Below, piece after piece: positions 1 to 8,035 of a stretch of DNA of 64,000 nt. The stretch spans positions 248,001 to 312,000 of the forward strand of contig JAVVVD010000001.1 in the NCBI GenBank assembly GCA_036652795.1, read 5' to 3'. The notes below the pieces were generated by a model. It searched no databases. It was given only the letters and a program-made list of their open reading frames with translations, and was not told the origin of the DNA. This stretch comes from JAVVVD01 sp036652795 (GTDB taxonomy: Bacteria; Bacillota; Clostridia; Christensenellales; CAG-138). The translations under genes and the position numbers were made by a program. The first letter of the stretch is position 1, and every line of letters begins with the position of its first letter.

Positions 1-2
1 GC

Positions 3-1994
3 GGCCGTACAGATGGAATGTGGGTGACGACATTCCATTCCTGCTGTGCCCGCATATTGCGTATGGATATAGATAAAATAGGCTTTGACAGGAATTTTGT
101 TATATATGACGATTCGGATCAGATGAGCCTTATAACGGAAATAATAAAGACAATGGGATTGAACGACAAGGAAATATCAAAACGCGAGATAAAAGAGCGC
201 ATAAGCGATGCTAAAAACCGTTCATCCGACCCCAAGCAATATCTCATCGAGCTGGCTTATGCGGATGATACGGTAATAAAGGTATATGATAAATACGAAA
301 AACGTCTCAAAGAATCAAATGCTTTGGATTTTGACGATCTGCTAATTAAAACCACGGTGCTATTTGATCAGTGCCCAGCTGTGCTGGAAAAATATCGCGC
401 AAGGTTTCGTTATGTGTTGGTAGATGAATATCAGGATACAAATATGACACAGTATCGCCTGGTTGAACTGCTATGTCATGAACATCGAAATATATGTGTG
501 GTTGGCGATGATGATCAGAGTATATATGGCTGGCGCGGTGCGGATATACGCAACATACTGGGCTTTGAAAAGGATTTTGAAAATACAAAGGTGATACGCT
601 TAGAGCAAAACTACCGCTCTACCAGCGTAATATTGGATGCGGCAAATGCAGTGATACAGAACAATATAGGCCGTAAACAAAAAAAACTTTGGACACAAAA
701 AGATGGTGGCGAAAAGATTACTCTGTATTGTGCGGAGAGCGAACGTGATGAAGCCGCTTATATGTGTAAACGCATACTAGAGGGAGTAAGAAGTGGCAGG
801 AGCTACGATGAGTTTGGCGTACTCTACCGCATGAACGCACAAAGCCGTGTGTTGGAAGGTATGCTGAGCAATTACGGAATTCCGTATAAGGTATATGGAG
901 GACAACGCTTCTATGACAGACGTGAGATAAAGGATATTATGGCGTATTTGCGCCTTATATATAACCCGAATGACGATGTGGCATTTATGCGAATAGTAAA
1001 TGTGCCTCGAAGGGGTATAGGCGATGTCACGATAGGTGAAATAAGCAAAGCTGCCCAAGAAAATGGCATATCAATGCTTATGACGGTGATAACTGGTACG
1101 GGTATGACAGATAAGCTTAAAAGCAAGCTAAAGCCATTTGCCGACAGTATGACTGAATTTATCGCAATGGCAAACACAATGCTGCTATCTGAGTTTGTGA
1201 ATAAGCTTATGGCAGCGTTGGAATATGAAAAATATCTTGCACTTGACGACAAAAAAAATGAATTGGAATCAAGACTTGATAATATACGCGAGCTTGCAGG
1301 AAATATAAAGGAAATAGAAAGCGGCCTTGCGGATGATGTGAGTGCGTTACAGCTTTTTTTAGAAAATGTTGCGCTTGTGTCCGATATTGATTCTATGCAG
1401 GATGAGAATGGTACTGTTTCGTTGATGACACTGCACAGTGCAAAGGGACTGGAATTTGATACTGTGTTCCTTGCTGGCATGGAAGAAAACATATTCCCTA
1501 CATCGCGCGCACGCAACGATCTTTCATCAAATGCCATTGAAGAAGAACGTAGATTGTGCTATGTTGGTATAACGCGCGCACGGGAACGATTGCACATTAT
1601 CCACGCCAAGCAGCGCATGCTGTTTGGAGATTATTCCTATAATAGGCGCTCACGCTTTATTGATGAGATACCGCCTGAACTGATGGATGAACAGATACAG
1701 CAATTATCTGCAACGGCTCAGAGCAGCGCACGCAGGGCGGCAGCATTTGATGCGATGATGCATCCTGGCTTTGGTTCAAAGCAGCCAAAGGCGGTACAAG
1801 CTGCAACAGCTGTGGATAAACAGCTTTCACTATTCCAAAAGGTTGAACATGAAAAATTTGGCGTAGGCACAGTGATGGAAGTAAGCGGGACGGGCAGCGC
1901 TATGATGGTTACAATAGATTTTCAGGGTACGGGCGTAAAACGCTTTGCGGCGGCTTACGCGCCAATAACTGTGATAAATGATACGGAGGGATAA
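3..1994 (+). CDS. pcrA: ATP-dependent DNA helicase PcrA/UvrD (5' partial)
   Basis: Superfamily 1A 3'-5' helicase that unwinds DNA during repair and clears stalled replication and transcription complexes. The gene is cut by the window edge: the first visible codons already encode motif Ia (TFHSCCARILR), so the Walker A region lies upstream. Counting from the first visible Met at position 18, motif II (VDEYQDTN) is near residue 135, motif III (GDDDQSIYGWRGAD) near 161, motif V (TLHSAKGLEFD) near 470 and motif VI (YVGITRARERL) near 515. The C-terminal Tudor-like tail (EHEKFGVGTV) typical of PcrA is present. It is followed by ligA with 4 bases between; the pcrA-ligA pair is usual in Firmicutes. 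Confidence 0.96.
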   Translation, partial: GRTDGMWVTTFHSCCARILRMDIDKIGFDRNFVIYDDSDQMSLITEIIKTMGLNDKEISKREIKERISDAKNRSSDPKQYLIELAYADDTVIKVYDKYEKRLKESNALDFDDLLIKTTVLFDQCPAVLEKYRARFRYVLVDEYQDTNMTQYRLVELLCHEHRNICVVGDDDQSIYGWRGADIRNILGFEKDFENTKVIRLEQNYRSTSVILDAANAVIQNNIGRKQKKLWTQKDGGEKITLYCAESERDEAAYMCKRILEGVRSGRSYDEFGVLYRMNAQSRVLEGMLSNYGIPYKVYGGQRFYDRREIKDIMAYLRLIYNPNDDVAFMRIVNVPRRGIGDVTIGEISKAAQENGISMLMTVITGTGMTDKLKSKLKPFADSMTEFIAMANTMLLSEFVNKLMAALEYEKYLALDDKKNELESRLDNIRELAGNIKEIESGLADDVSALQLFLENVALVSDIDSMQDENGTVSLMTLHSAKGLEFDTVFLAGMEENIFPTSRARNDLSSNAIEEERRLCYVGITRARERLHIIHAKQRMLFGDYSYNRRSRFIDEIPPELMDEQIQQLSATAQSSARRAAAFDAMMHPGFGSKQPKAVQAATAVDKQLSLFQKVEHEKFGVGTVMEVSGTGSAMMVTIDFQGTGVKRFAAAYAPITVINDTEG

Positions 1995-1998
1995 TTGT

Positions 1999-3987
1999 AT
2001 GCCGGAACGTATGCGAGAGCTTGTTGACAGGCTCAACGAATATGCCAAGGCATACTATGTAATGGATGCTCCCATGATAAGCGATGAGGAGTACGATGCA
2101 TTATTTGACGAATTGCTTACCATGGAAAAACAGTGCGGTATAGTCCTTCAGGATTCTCCGACGGTGCGCGTGGGCGGAGAGGCTTTGAGCGCATTTGTGC
2201 AGCATAAGCATATCGCGCGCTTATGGAGCATGGACAAGGTTAAAACATGTCAAGAACTGCTGGATTGGGCTGTACGGGCAGATAAGCTGCGGATGGAATA
2301 TAACCGTATAAACACGACTGAACTGCCGATACTTAGTTATGCGCTTGAATATAAGTTTGATGGACTTACAATAAACCTGACATATAATGACGGTAATTTG
2401 GTTGCTGGCGCTACGCGTGGCAACGGAATAGTAGGCGAGGATATACTGCCACAGATAAAGACTATACAGTCAATACCGCTGACAATACCATTTAAAGGAA
2501 TGATGGAGGTGCAGGGCGAATGCCTGATGCACCTGTCTGTGCTAGAAAAAATAAACAAGAGCACGGACGATACACTTAAAAATGCGCGTAACGCAGCGGC
2601 AGGCGCGCTGCGCAACCTTGATCCGCAGATAACCGCAAAGCGAAAATTGGATTGCTTTTGCTATAACATTGGGTATATCGAAGGGATGAAGCTTGATGAA
2701 CAAACGACTATGCTGGAATTTTTAAGGCAAAACGGTCTGCCTACGAGCTCTTTTATTAAAACAGAAACGGATATAACCGCGATATTCAATCACATATTGC
2801 AGGCAGAGGCTGATCGAGACAGCTTAGATTTTTTGATAGACGGAATGGTAATCAAACTGCGTGATTTCGCAACACGTGAAGCACTGGGTACAACAGACCG
2901 TTTTCCACGATGGGCAACAGCATATAAATTTGCAGCGGAGGAAACCACCACCGTAATACGTGATGTAACATGGGAGGTGGGGCGCACAGGCAAGCTTACG
3001 CCACGCGCACATCTGGATGCCGTTGAGCTTTCAGGCGCTACAATATCCCATGCAACGCTAAACAATTGGGATGATATTCAGCGTAAGCATGTAGGCATAG
3101 GGTCGCGTGTTTTTATACGGCGCAGCAATGATGTGATACCAGAGATACTTTCGGCTGTGACGGGGGACGTGCCTAAATGTGCCGTAAAAAAACCGCAGCA
3201 TTGCCCTGCGTGTGGATCACATGTGGAGCAGCGTGGTGCAAATATATTCTGCACGAACTCGCTTTCATGTAAGCCACAGATAGCCGGCAGGCTTACACAT
3301 TACGCTTCACGTGACGCTATGGATATAGAGATGTTTTCAGAAAAAACAGCGGCTCTATTTGTTGATAAGCTTAACATAAACAGCATTCCTGATCTGTATG
3401 ATCTGAAAGCAAATGATTGTCTTACGTTGTATGGGTTTGCTAGCAAAAAGGCGGATAAACTGATTGATGAGATAGATCGCTCAAAGGATTGCAGCCTAGG
3501 CGCATTTTTGTTTGCTATCGGCATACCGAACGTTGGAATAAAGACGGCGCGCGATCTTGCAAGACGGTTTAAAACATTTGATGCGGTGCGCAGAGCCGGA
3601 TATGATGAACTTACAGATGTTACAGATGTTGGCGATGTTGTAGCAACTAGTATAATGAGCTTTTTTGCAGATGATTTAATAACCGAACAGCTGGATAGGC
3701 TGCTTGCACACGGAGTAAAGCCGCATGATGAAGAAGAAAAACTTACAATATCACCTATTAATGGTAAAACTATAGTTGTTACAGGTAGTATGTCGCGCAT
3801 GGACAGAGCGACAATAAAAAAACTTATAGAGGATCTTGGCGGCAAGGCTACAGGTAGTGTGAGCAAAAAAACAGACTATGTGGTTGCCGGAGAAAACGCC
3901 GGTAGCAAGCTGGCAAATGCAGTTGCGCTCGGTGTATGCGTTCTTACCGAGGATGAATTTTTTGAATTGACAGGAGAGGCCGAATGA
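1999..3987 (+). CDS. ligA: NAD-dependent DNA ligase LigA
   Basis: Seals nicks in DNA using NAD+, in replication and repair. 662 residues, the normal length. The adenylated lysine is K119 in the motif EYKFDG. A four-cysteine zinc finger (CPACG, then two Cys) lies near residues 402-424, followed by helix-hairpin-helix repeats and a C-terminal BRCT domain from about residue 589. The start is ATG 1999, not the in-frame ATG at 1978: the ribosome site GGAGGG (1985-1990) lies between them, 8 bases before 1999. Cotranscribed with pcrA upstream and overlapping the next gene by ATGA. Confidence 0.97.
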   Translation: MPERMRELVDRLNEYAKAYYVMDAPMISDEEYDALFDELLTMEKQCGIVLQDSPTVRVGGEALSAFVQHKHIARLWSMDKVKTCQELLDWAVRADKLRMEYNRINTTELPILSYALEYKFDGLTINLTYNDGNLVAGATRGNGIVGEDILPQIKTIQSIPLTIPFKGMMEVQGECLMHLSVLEKINKSTDDTLKNARNAAAGALRNLDPQITAKRKLDCFCYNIGYIEGMKLDEQTTMLEFLRQNGLPTSSFIKTETDITAIFNHILQAEADRDSLDFLIDGMVIKLRDFATREALGTTDRFPRWATAYKFAAEETTTVIRDVTWEVGRTGKLTPRAHLDAVELSGATISHATLNNWDDIQRKHVGIGSRVFIRRSNDVIPEILSAVTGDVPKCAVKKPQHCPACGSHVEQRGANIFCTNSLSCKPQIAGRLTHYASRDAMDIEMFSEKTAALFVDKLNINSIPDLYDLKANDCLTLYGFASKKADKLIDEIDRSKDCSLGAFLFAIGIPNVGIKTARDLARRFKTFDAVRRAGYDELTDVTDVGDVVATSIMSFFADDLITEQLDRLLAHGVKPHDEEEKLTISPINGKTIVVTGSMSRMDRATIKKLIEDLGGKATGSVSKKTDYVVAGENAGSKLANAVALGVCVLTEDEFFELTGEAE

Positions 3988-4949
3988 GATTGGGGAAATT
4001 GGATAATGAGCAGCTTGAAAGATTGATATTAAGCAAGTTCAGCCATACGCGCGAAGAAGTTGTTCTTTCGCCGCGTATAGGTGTGGATTGTACGGCACTG
4101 GACCTTGGCGGAAAGCTCGCAGTGCTGTCCACCGATCCAATAACATCGGCGGATAATAACATTGGAAGGCTTACAGTGCATGTTTGCTGCAACGATGCCG
4201 CCGCTGCCGGTGCAGAGCCGGTCGGCTTGCTGGTAACACTGCTTGTGCCGCCCACGAGTACACAGGAGGATATTGGCAGGGTGGCGGATGAGCTTGCGGA
4301 AGCGTCGCAGCTTGCGGGAATAGATATAATAGGAGGTCATACCGAGGTTACGGATTCAGTAACACGTATGGTCACCTGCGCAACAGTGATAGCCAAGGCG
4401 ACTGCGGATAGAATCATTACATCAGGGGGGATGAAACCAGGGGATGATATAGTGCTAACGAAACATGCCGGACTGGAAGGCGCCGCGGTGATAGCCGAGG
4501 ATTTTGCAGACAGGCTTACACAAATAGCTCCTTTGGAGTTGGCAGAGGCGAGAAGCTTTGCAAACAGCCTTAGTGTAGTTAAGGAAGGATTGTTTGCTGC
4601 CGCTCACTCTGCAAGCGCAATGCACGATGTAACCGAGGGCGGCGTGATGGGAGCTTTGTGGGAGATGGCGCACGCCTCAGGATGCGGTGTACGGGTCAAG
4701 TCTGCAAATATACCGGTGCACCCGGCCACATCGCATATATGCGCCGCGTTAGGACTTGATCCTCTGCGTCTGCTCTCAAGCGGATGTATGCTGATTTCCT
4801 GCCCTGACGGCAAATATCTGGTGCAAGAACTTCTTACGATTGGTATAGCTGCTAAGCTGATTGGTGTAGCAACCGAGGATAGTGCAGTGATATGTGACGA
4901 AGCTGTTGTTATGCCTCCGCAAGCTGATGAGCTGTATAAACTATTTTGA
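3984..4949 (+). CDS. AIR synthase/HypE-like protein
   Basis: Belongs to the PurM/SelD/HypE/ThiL fold family, which binds ATP and makes phosphorylated or dehydrated intermediates. 321 residues: an N-terminal AIRS domain with GVDCTALDLG and STDPITSADNNIG, and a C-terminal AIRS_C domain from about residue 150 with a glycine-rich stretch (HDVTEGGVMGAL). No hydrogenase maturation, thiamine or purine genes are nearby, so the true substrate is unknown; stand-alone members of this family occur in Clostridia. The ATGA overlap with ligA (4 bases) shows translational coupling. Annotation as HypE would be a similarity label only. Confidence 0.8.
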   Translation: MRLGKLDNEQLERLILSKFSHTREEVVLSPRIGVDCTALDLGGKLAVLSTDPITSADNNIGRLTVHVCCNDAAAAGAEPVGLLVTLLVPPTSTQEDIGRVADELAEASQLAGIDIIGGHTEVTDSVTRMVTCATVIAKATADRIITSGGMKPGDDIVLTKHAGLEGAAVIAEDFADRLTQIAPLELAEARSFANSLSVVKEGLFAAAHSASAMHDVTEGGVMGALWEMAHASGCGVRVKSANIPVHPATSHICAALGLDPLRLLSSGCMLISCPDGKYLVQELLTIGIAAKLIGVATEDSAVICDEAVVMPPQADELYKLF

Positions 4950-5036
4950 GCTAGTTTTAATGCAGATGTTTATTAAATCTTAGGGATGTGTTATTATTTG
5001 TATAGTAGCGGATTCACATTAGATGGGGGTATATGC

Positions 5037-5915
5037 TTGGTTAATAGTATGACTGGATTTGGCCGTGCTACCGCTTGTATAGACGGTAGAGAGATAACGT
5101 TTGAGCTTAAGAGCGTGAATCATCGCTATCTGGATATAAGCTACCGTATGCCTAAGCATATTGGTTTTATTGAAGATGCGGTTCGTGCAGAGCTTAGTGA
5201 CAAGCTTTCGCGTGGGCATGTGGATGTATACGTGAATTATCGCAATATGCGTGAGGATGCGCGCAAGGTGGAGATAGACACAACGTTGCTGGATGAATAT
5301 ATCAGCGCTGCGAGAGACGCTAACATCACCTTGAAATTGCAGGATGATATGACGCTTGCAAATGCGTTGCGTATGCCTGATGTAACAAATGTAATCGAAA
5401 ATGAAGAAGACCGTGGTGCTGTGTGCGCTCTTGCCAGGACAGCTGTAAGCAATGCAATAGCTGAGCTTAAAGGTATGCGCGCGCAGGAGGGCAAGCACTT
5501 GCATGACGATCTGTATGAGCGGGCGAATATGGTAAAGGCGCTCGCTGAAAAAATAGCGCTGCGCGCCCCTGTGGTTGTTGATGAATATAAACTAAAGTTA
5601 AACGAGCGAATAGAGAAGCTGATCGGTTCAGTTGAAGTGGATAAGGCGAGATTGGCTACCGAGGTAGCTATATTTGCTGATAAGGCCAGCATAGATGAGG
5701 AGATAGTACGTCTGCGCAGTCACGTGGCGCAGATGCGCAAAGAATTGGACAGCGTAGAGCCGGCGGGACGAAAGCTTGATTTTATAGTTCAGGAAATGAA
5801 CCGCGAATTCAACACAATAGGCTCAAAAGCGAATGATTCCGCCATAGTAGAGTTGGTAATATCCGGCAAGGCTGAAATTGAGAAGATTCGAGAGCAGGTA
5901 CAGAACATAGAATAA
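5037..5915 (+). CDS. yicC: YicC/YloC family endoribonuclease-like protein
   Basis: YicC-family protein, described in other bacteria as an RNase affecting small-RNA and mRNA decay. The N-terminal signature (M)VNSMTGFGRA and the block LKSVNHRYLDISYRMP match the family; the C-terminal DUF1574-type end (GRKLDFIVQEMNRE, NTIGSKA) is complete. The likely start is TTG 5037, giving MVNSMTGFGR, because a GGGGG ribosome site (5025-5029) lies 7 bases upstream; an upstream in-frame ATG at 4986 would add 17 unrelated residues with no ribosome site. First gene of the long gmk-rpe operon. In Bacillus the small gene remA follows; here it is absent. Confidence 0.92.
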   Translation: MVNSMTGFGRATACIDGREITFELKSVNHRYLDISYRMPKHIGFIEDAVRAELSDKLSRGHVDVYVNYRNMREDARKVEIDTTLLDEYISAARDANITLKLQDDMTLANALRMPDVTNVIENEEDRGAVCALARTAVSNAIAELKGMRAQEGKHLHDDLYERANMVKALAEKIALRAPVVVDEYKLKLNERIEKLIGSVEVDKARLATEVAIFADKASIDEEIVRLRSHVAQMRKELDSVEPAGRKLDFIVQEMNREFNTIGSKANDSAIVELVISGKAEIEKIREQVQNIE

Positions 5916-5951
5916 GCAATGACGGATGATATGCGAAATTGGGAGGGGCGT

Positions 5952-6572
5952 ATGCACACACAAAAAGAAGGTTTATTGGTAGTCATATCTGGACCTTCCG
6001 GAGTAGGCAAAGGAGCTATATTCAAAGGACTGATGCAGCGGAATCCAGGCATTAAATTTTCTGTATCCGCAACTACCAGAGCACCGCGTCCTGGTGAGGT
6101 AGATGGGAGAGACTATCGCTTCATGCCTGTTGAAAAGTTCGAAAACATGATAACGAATGATGAGTTTTTAGAGTATACAAACGTATTTGGCACTCACTAT
6201 TATGGCACGCCTAAGGAAACTGTGCGCAGGGAAATGGATGCAGGCAACGATATAGTGCTTGAGATAGATGTACGCGGCGCAATGAACATAAAACGTGTAT
6301 GCAGTAAAGCAGTGGCGATATTTATAGCACCACCATCTATGCAGATCCTAAAATCTCGCCTTGTGGGGCGCCATACAGAAACGCAGGAAGCAATAGAACG
6401 CAGATTTAAACGGGCTTATGAAGAAATGAAGTGCATTGAACAGTATGATTATATTGTGATAAACGATGTTTTGGATACAGCGGTGTCACAGGTGGAGAGC
6501 ATAATAATTGCGGAACATGCGAGTGTATGCCGCAATGCCGCATTGGTAAAGGAATTGCAAGGAGGAAATTAA
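5952..6572 (+). CDS. gmk: Guanylate kinase
   Basis: Phosphorylates GMP (and dGMP) to GDP with ATP. 206 residues from ATG 5952, preceded by GGGAGGGG (5941-5948). The in-frame ATGs at 5919 and 5931 would add non-homologous residues. The P-loop GPSGVGKG is residues 14-21; the GMP-binding block SATTRAPRPGEVDGRDYRF and the later IDVRGAMNIK are intact. Sits directly in front of rpoZ, whose ribosome site is inside the last gmk codons. Confidence 0.96.
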   Translation: MHTQKEGLLVVISGPSGVGKGAIFKGLMQRNPGIKFSVSATTRAPRPGEVDGRDYRFMPVEKFENMITNDEFLEYTNVFGTHYYGTPKETVRREMDAGNDIVLEIDVRGAMNIKRVCSKAVAIFIAPPSMQILKSRLVGRHTETQEAIERRFKRAYEEMKCIEQYDYIVINDVLDTAVSQVESIIIAEHASVCRNAALVKELQGGN

Positions 6573-6574
6573 TT

Positions 6575-6775
6575 ATGATGAACAATCCGCCGCTCAATGA
6601 GTTGCAGGACAAAGTTGGTTGCCGCTATATGCTGGTAACAGTTGTGGCTAAGCGAGCACGCCAGCTACTGGTAGATCCAGAAAGAACAGGTGATCAAAAA
6701 CCTGTGCCGATGGCAGTGAACGAGTTATATAAAGACGAGCTTGATATACGCTATCCTGAGGAATATACGAAATGA
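6575..6775 (+). CDS. rpoZ: RNA polymerase omega subunit
   Basis: Small subunit that helps RNA polymerase assembly by wrapping the beta' C-terminus. 66 residues, with the family core NELQDKVGCRYMLVTVVAKRARQL and a C-terminal segment KPVPMAVNELYKDEL. AAGGAGG at 6559-6565 is 9 bases before ATG 6575 (a second ATG follows at once at 6578). An open frame extends upstream into gmk, but those residues are not homologous. The stop overlaps the coaBC start (ATGA). Confidence 0.92.
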   Translation: MMNNPPLNELQDKVGCRYMLVTVVAKRARQLLVDPERTGDQKPVPMAVNELYKDELDIRYPEEYTK

Positions 6776-7959
6776 AAAAAACAGTCGTGATGGGCGTTAC
6801 TGGCTCTATTGCGGCTTATAAGGCATGCGATATAGTAAGCCGATTAAAAAAGCACGACATTGATGTGCACATAATATTGACGCGCGCAGGTGCGGAGTTC
6901 ATAACTCCACTAGCGCTAGAAACAATAAGCGGCAACCCCGTGATAACGGATATGTTCAATCGCACGACTCCATGGGAAGTGGAGCATGTTGCGCTTGCAA
7001 AACAGGCTGATGTGTTCCTAGTGGCTCCTGCAAGCGCAAATTTTTTGGCCAAAGCGTCAGTTGGCATAGCAGACGATATGCTCTTAACTACGCTGCTGGC
7101 TACGCATGCTGCATTGCTCATAGCTCCGGCGATGAATTCAAACATGTATCAAAATGCTATTGTGCAACAGAACATGGCTGTGCTGCGTTCGCGTGGCGCA
7201 ATATTTATACAGCCCGGTAATGGTATGCTTGCCTGTGGAGATACAGGAATAGGCCGATTGGCTGAAACTGATACAATAGTTGAAACCGTACTAGCTGCGA
7301 TGAATAAAAAATCCGATCTTCTGGGTATGCGCATTATTGTAAGTGCAGGCCCAACGCAGGAAAACATTGACCCTGTCAGATATATTACTAACCGTTCATC
7401 AGGCAAAATGGGTTATGCAATAGCGGAAGCGGCACAGGAGCGTGGCGCGCTTGTGACGCTGATAAGCGGCCCAAGTGCACTCATCACACCGCATGGAGTG
7501 AAGCGTATAGACGTTGTGTCATCACATGATATGTTTGATGCCGTAAATGCAGAATTTAAATCGTGTGACGTGCTTATTATGGCAGCAGCTCCTGCGGACT
7601 TTACGCCGGAATATAGCAATCAGAAGATAAAGAAAAACGGCCGCGATGGTCTCTCCATTGAACTTGCCGCCACGCAGGATATATTAGCATCGGTGGGAAA
7701 AAACAAAGGTAATAGAATACTTGTTGGATTTGCGGCAGAAACGCAGGATATAGCGGCAAATGCCATGAAAAAGCTTGCAAGTAAAAATCTGGATATGATC
7801 GCCGCGAACGACGTATCCGGTATGGAACTAGGATTTAAATCCGATTACAACCATGTTATGCTGTACATACGGGACGGTAGCTGTGCCGACAGCGGGATAG
7901 TTAGTAAACGTGAACTGGCAGATTGGCTGCTAGATAGGATTTTGAAATTGAATAACTGA
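6772..7959 (+). CDS. coaBC: Bifunctional phosphopantothenoylcysteine decarboxylase/phosphopantothenate-cysteine ligase
   Basis: Two successive steps of coenzyme A synthesis. The N-terminal flavin-dependent decarboxylase (CoaC, about residues 1-180) shows the catalytic His in WEVEHVA (H72), the substrate-clamp PAMNSNMYQN (119-128) and the catalytic Cys in GMLACGDTG (C155). The C-terminal ligase (CoaB) starts about residue 183 with SAGPTQENIDPVRYITNRSSGKMG and has the lysine-rich NQKIKK segment. 395 residues, standard for the fusion. A strong terminator follows the gene, so part of the operon may end here. Confidence 0.96.
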   Translation: MKKTVVMGVTGSIAAYKACDIVSRLKKHDIDVHIILTRAGAEFITPLALETISGNPVITDMFNRTTPWEVEHVALAKQADVFLVAPASANFLAKASVGIADDMLLTTLLATHAALLIAPAMNSNMYQNAIVQQNMAVLRSRGAIFIQPGNGMLACGDTGIGRLAETDTIVETVLAAMNKKSDLLGMRIIVSAGPTQENIDPVRYITNRSSGKMGYAIAEAAQERGALVTLISGPSALITPHGVKRIDVVSSHDMFDAVNAEFKSCDVLIMAAAPADFTPEYSNQKIKKNGRDGLSIELAATQDILASVGKNKGNRILVGFAAETQDIAANAMKKLASKNLDMIAANDVSGMELGFKSDYNHVMLYIRDGSCADSGIVSKRELADWLLDRILKLNN

Positions 7960-7986
7960 TGGGGATTGCCCCTATAACATAGATAC

Positions 7987-8010
7987 AAAGAGGGCGTGGC
8001 CCTCTTTTTT
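7987..8010 (+). terminator. Intrinsic terminator after coaBC
   Basis: Perfect 9-bp stem AAAGAGGGC/GCCCTCTTT with a GTG loop, followed by T residues to 8010. It lies between coaBC (ends 7959) and priA (starts 8036) inside what is otherwise a long operon, so it probably attenuates rather than fully separates the two halves. An additional short GGGG/CCCC hairpin precedes it. Confidence 0.88.
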
Positions 8011-8035
8011 ATAAAATATAGATTGAGGTGGTAGT

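Noticed and set aside
911..1537. 208-codon open frame on the minus strand inside pcrA
   Set aside because: Antisense of a well-supported helicase gene, low-complexity Ser-rich translation, no ribosome site.
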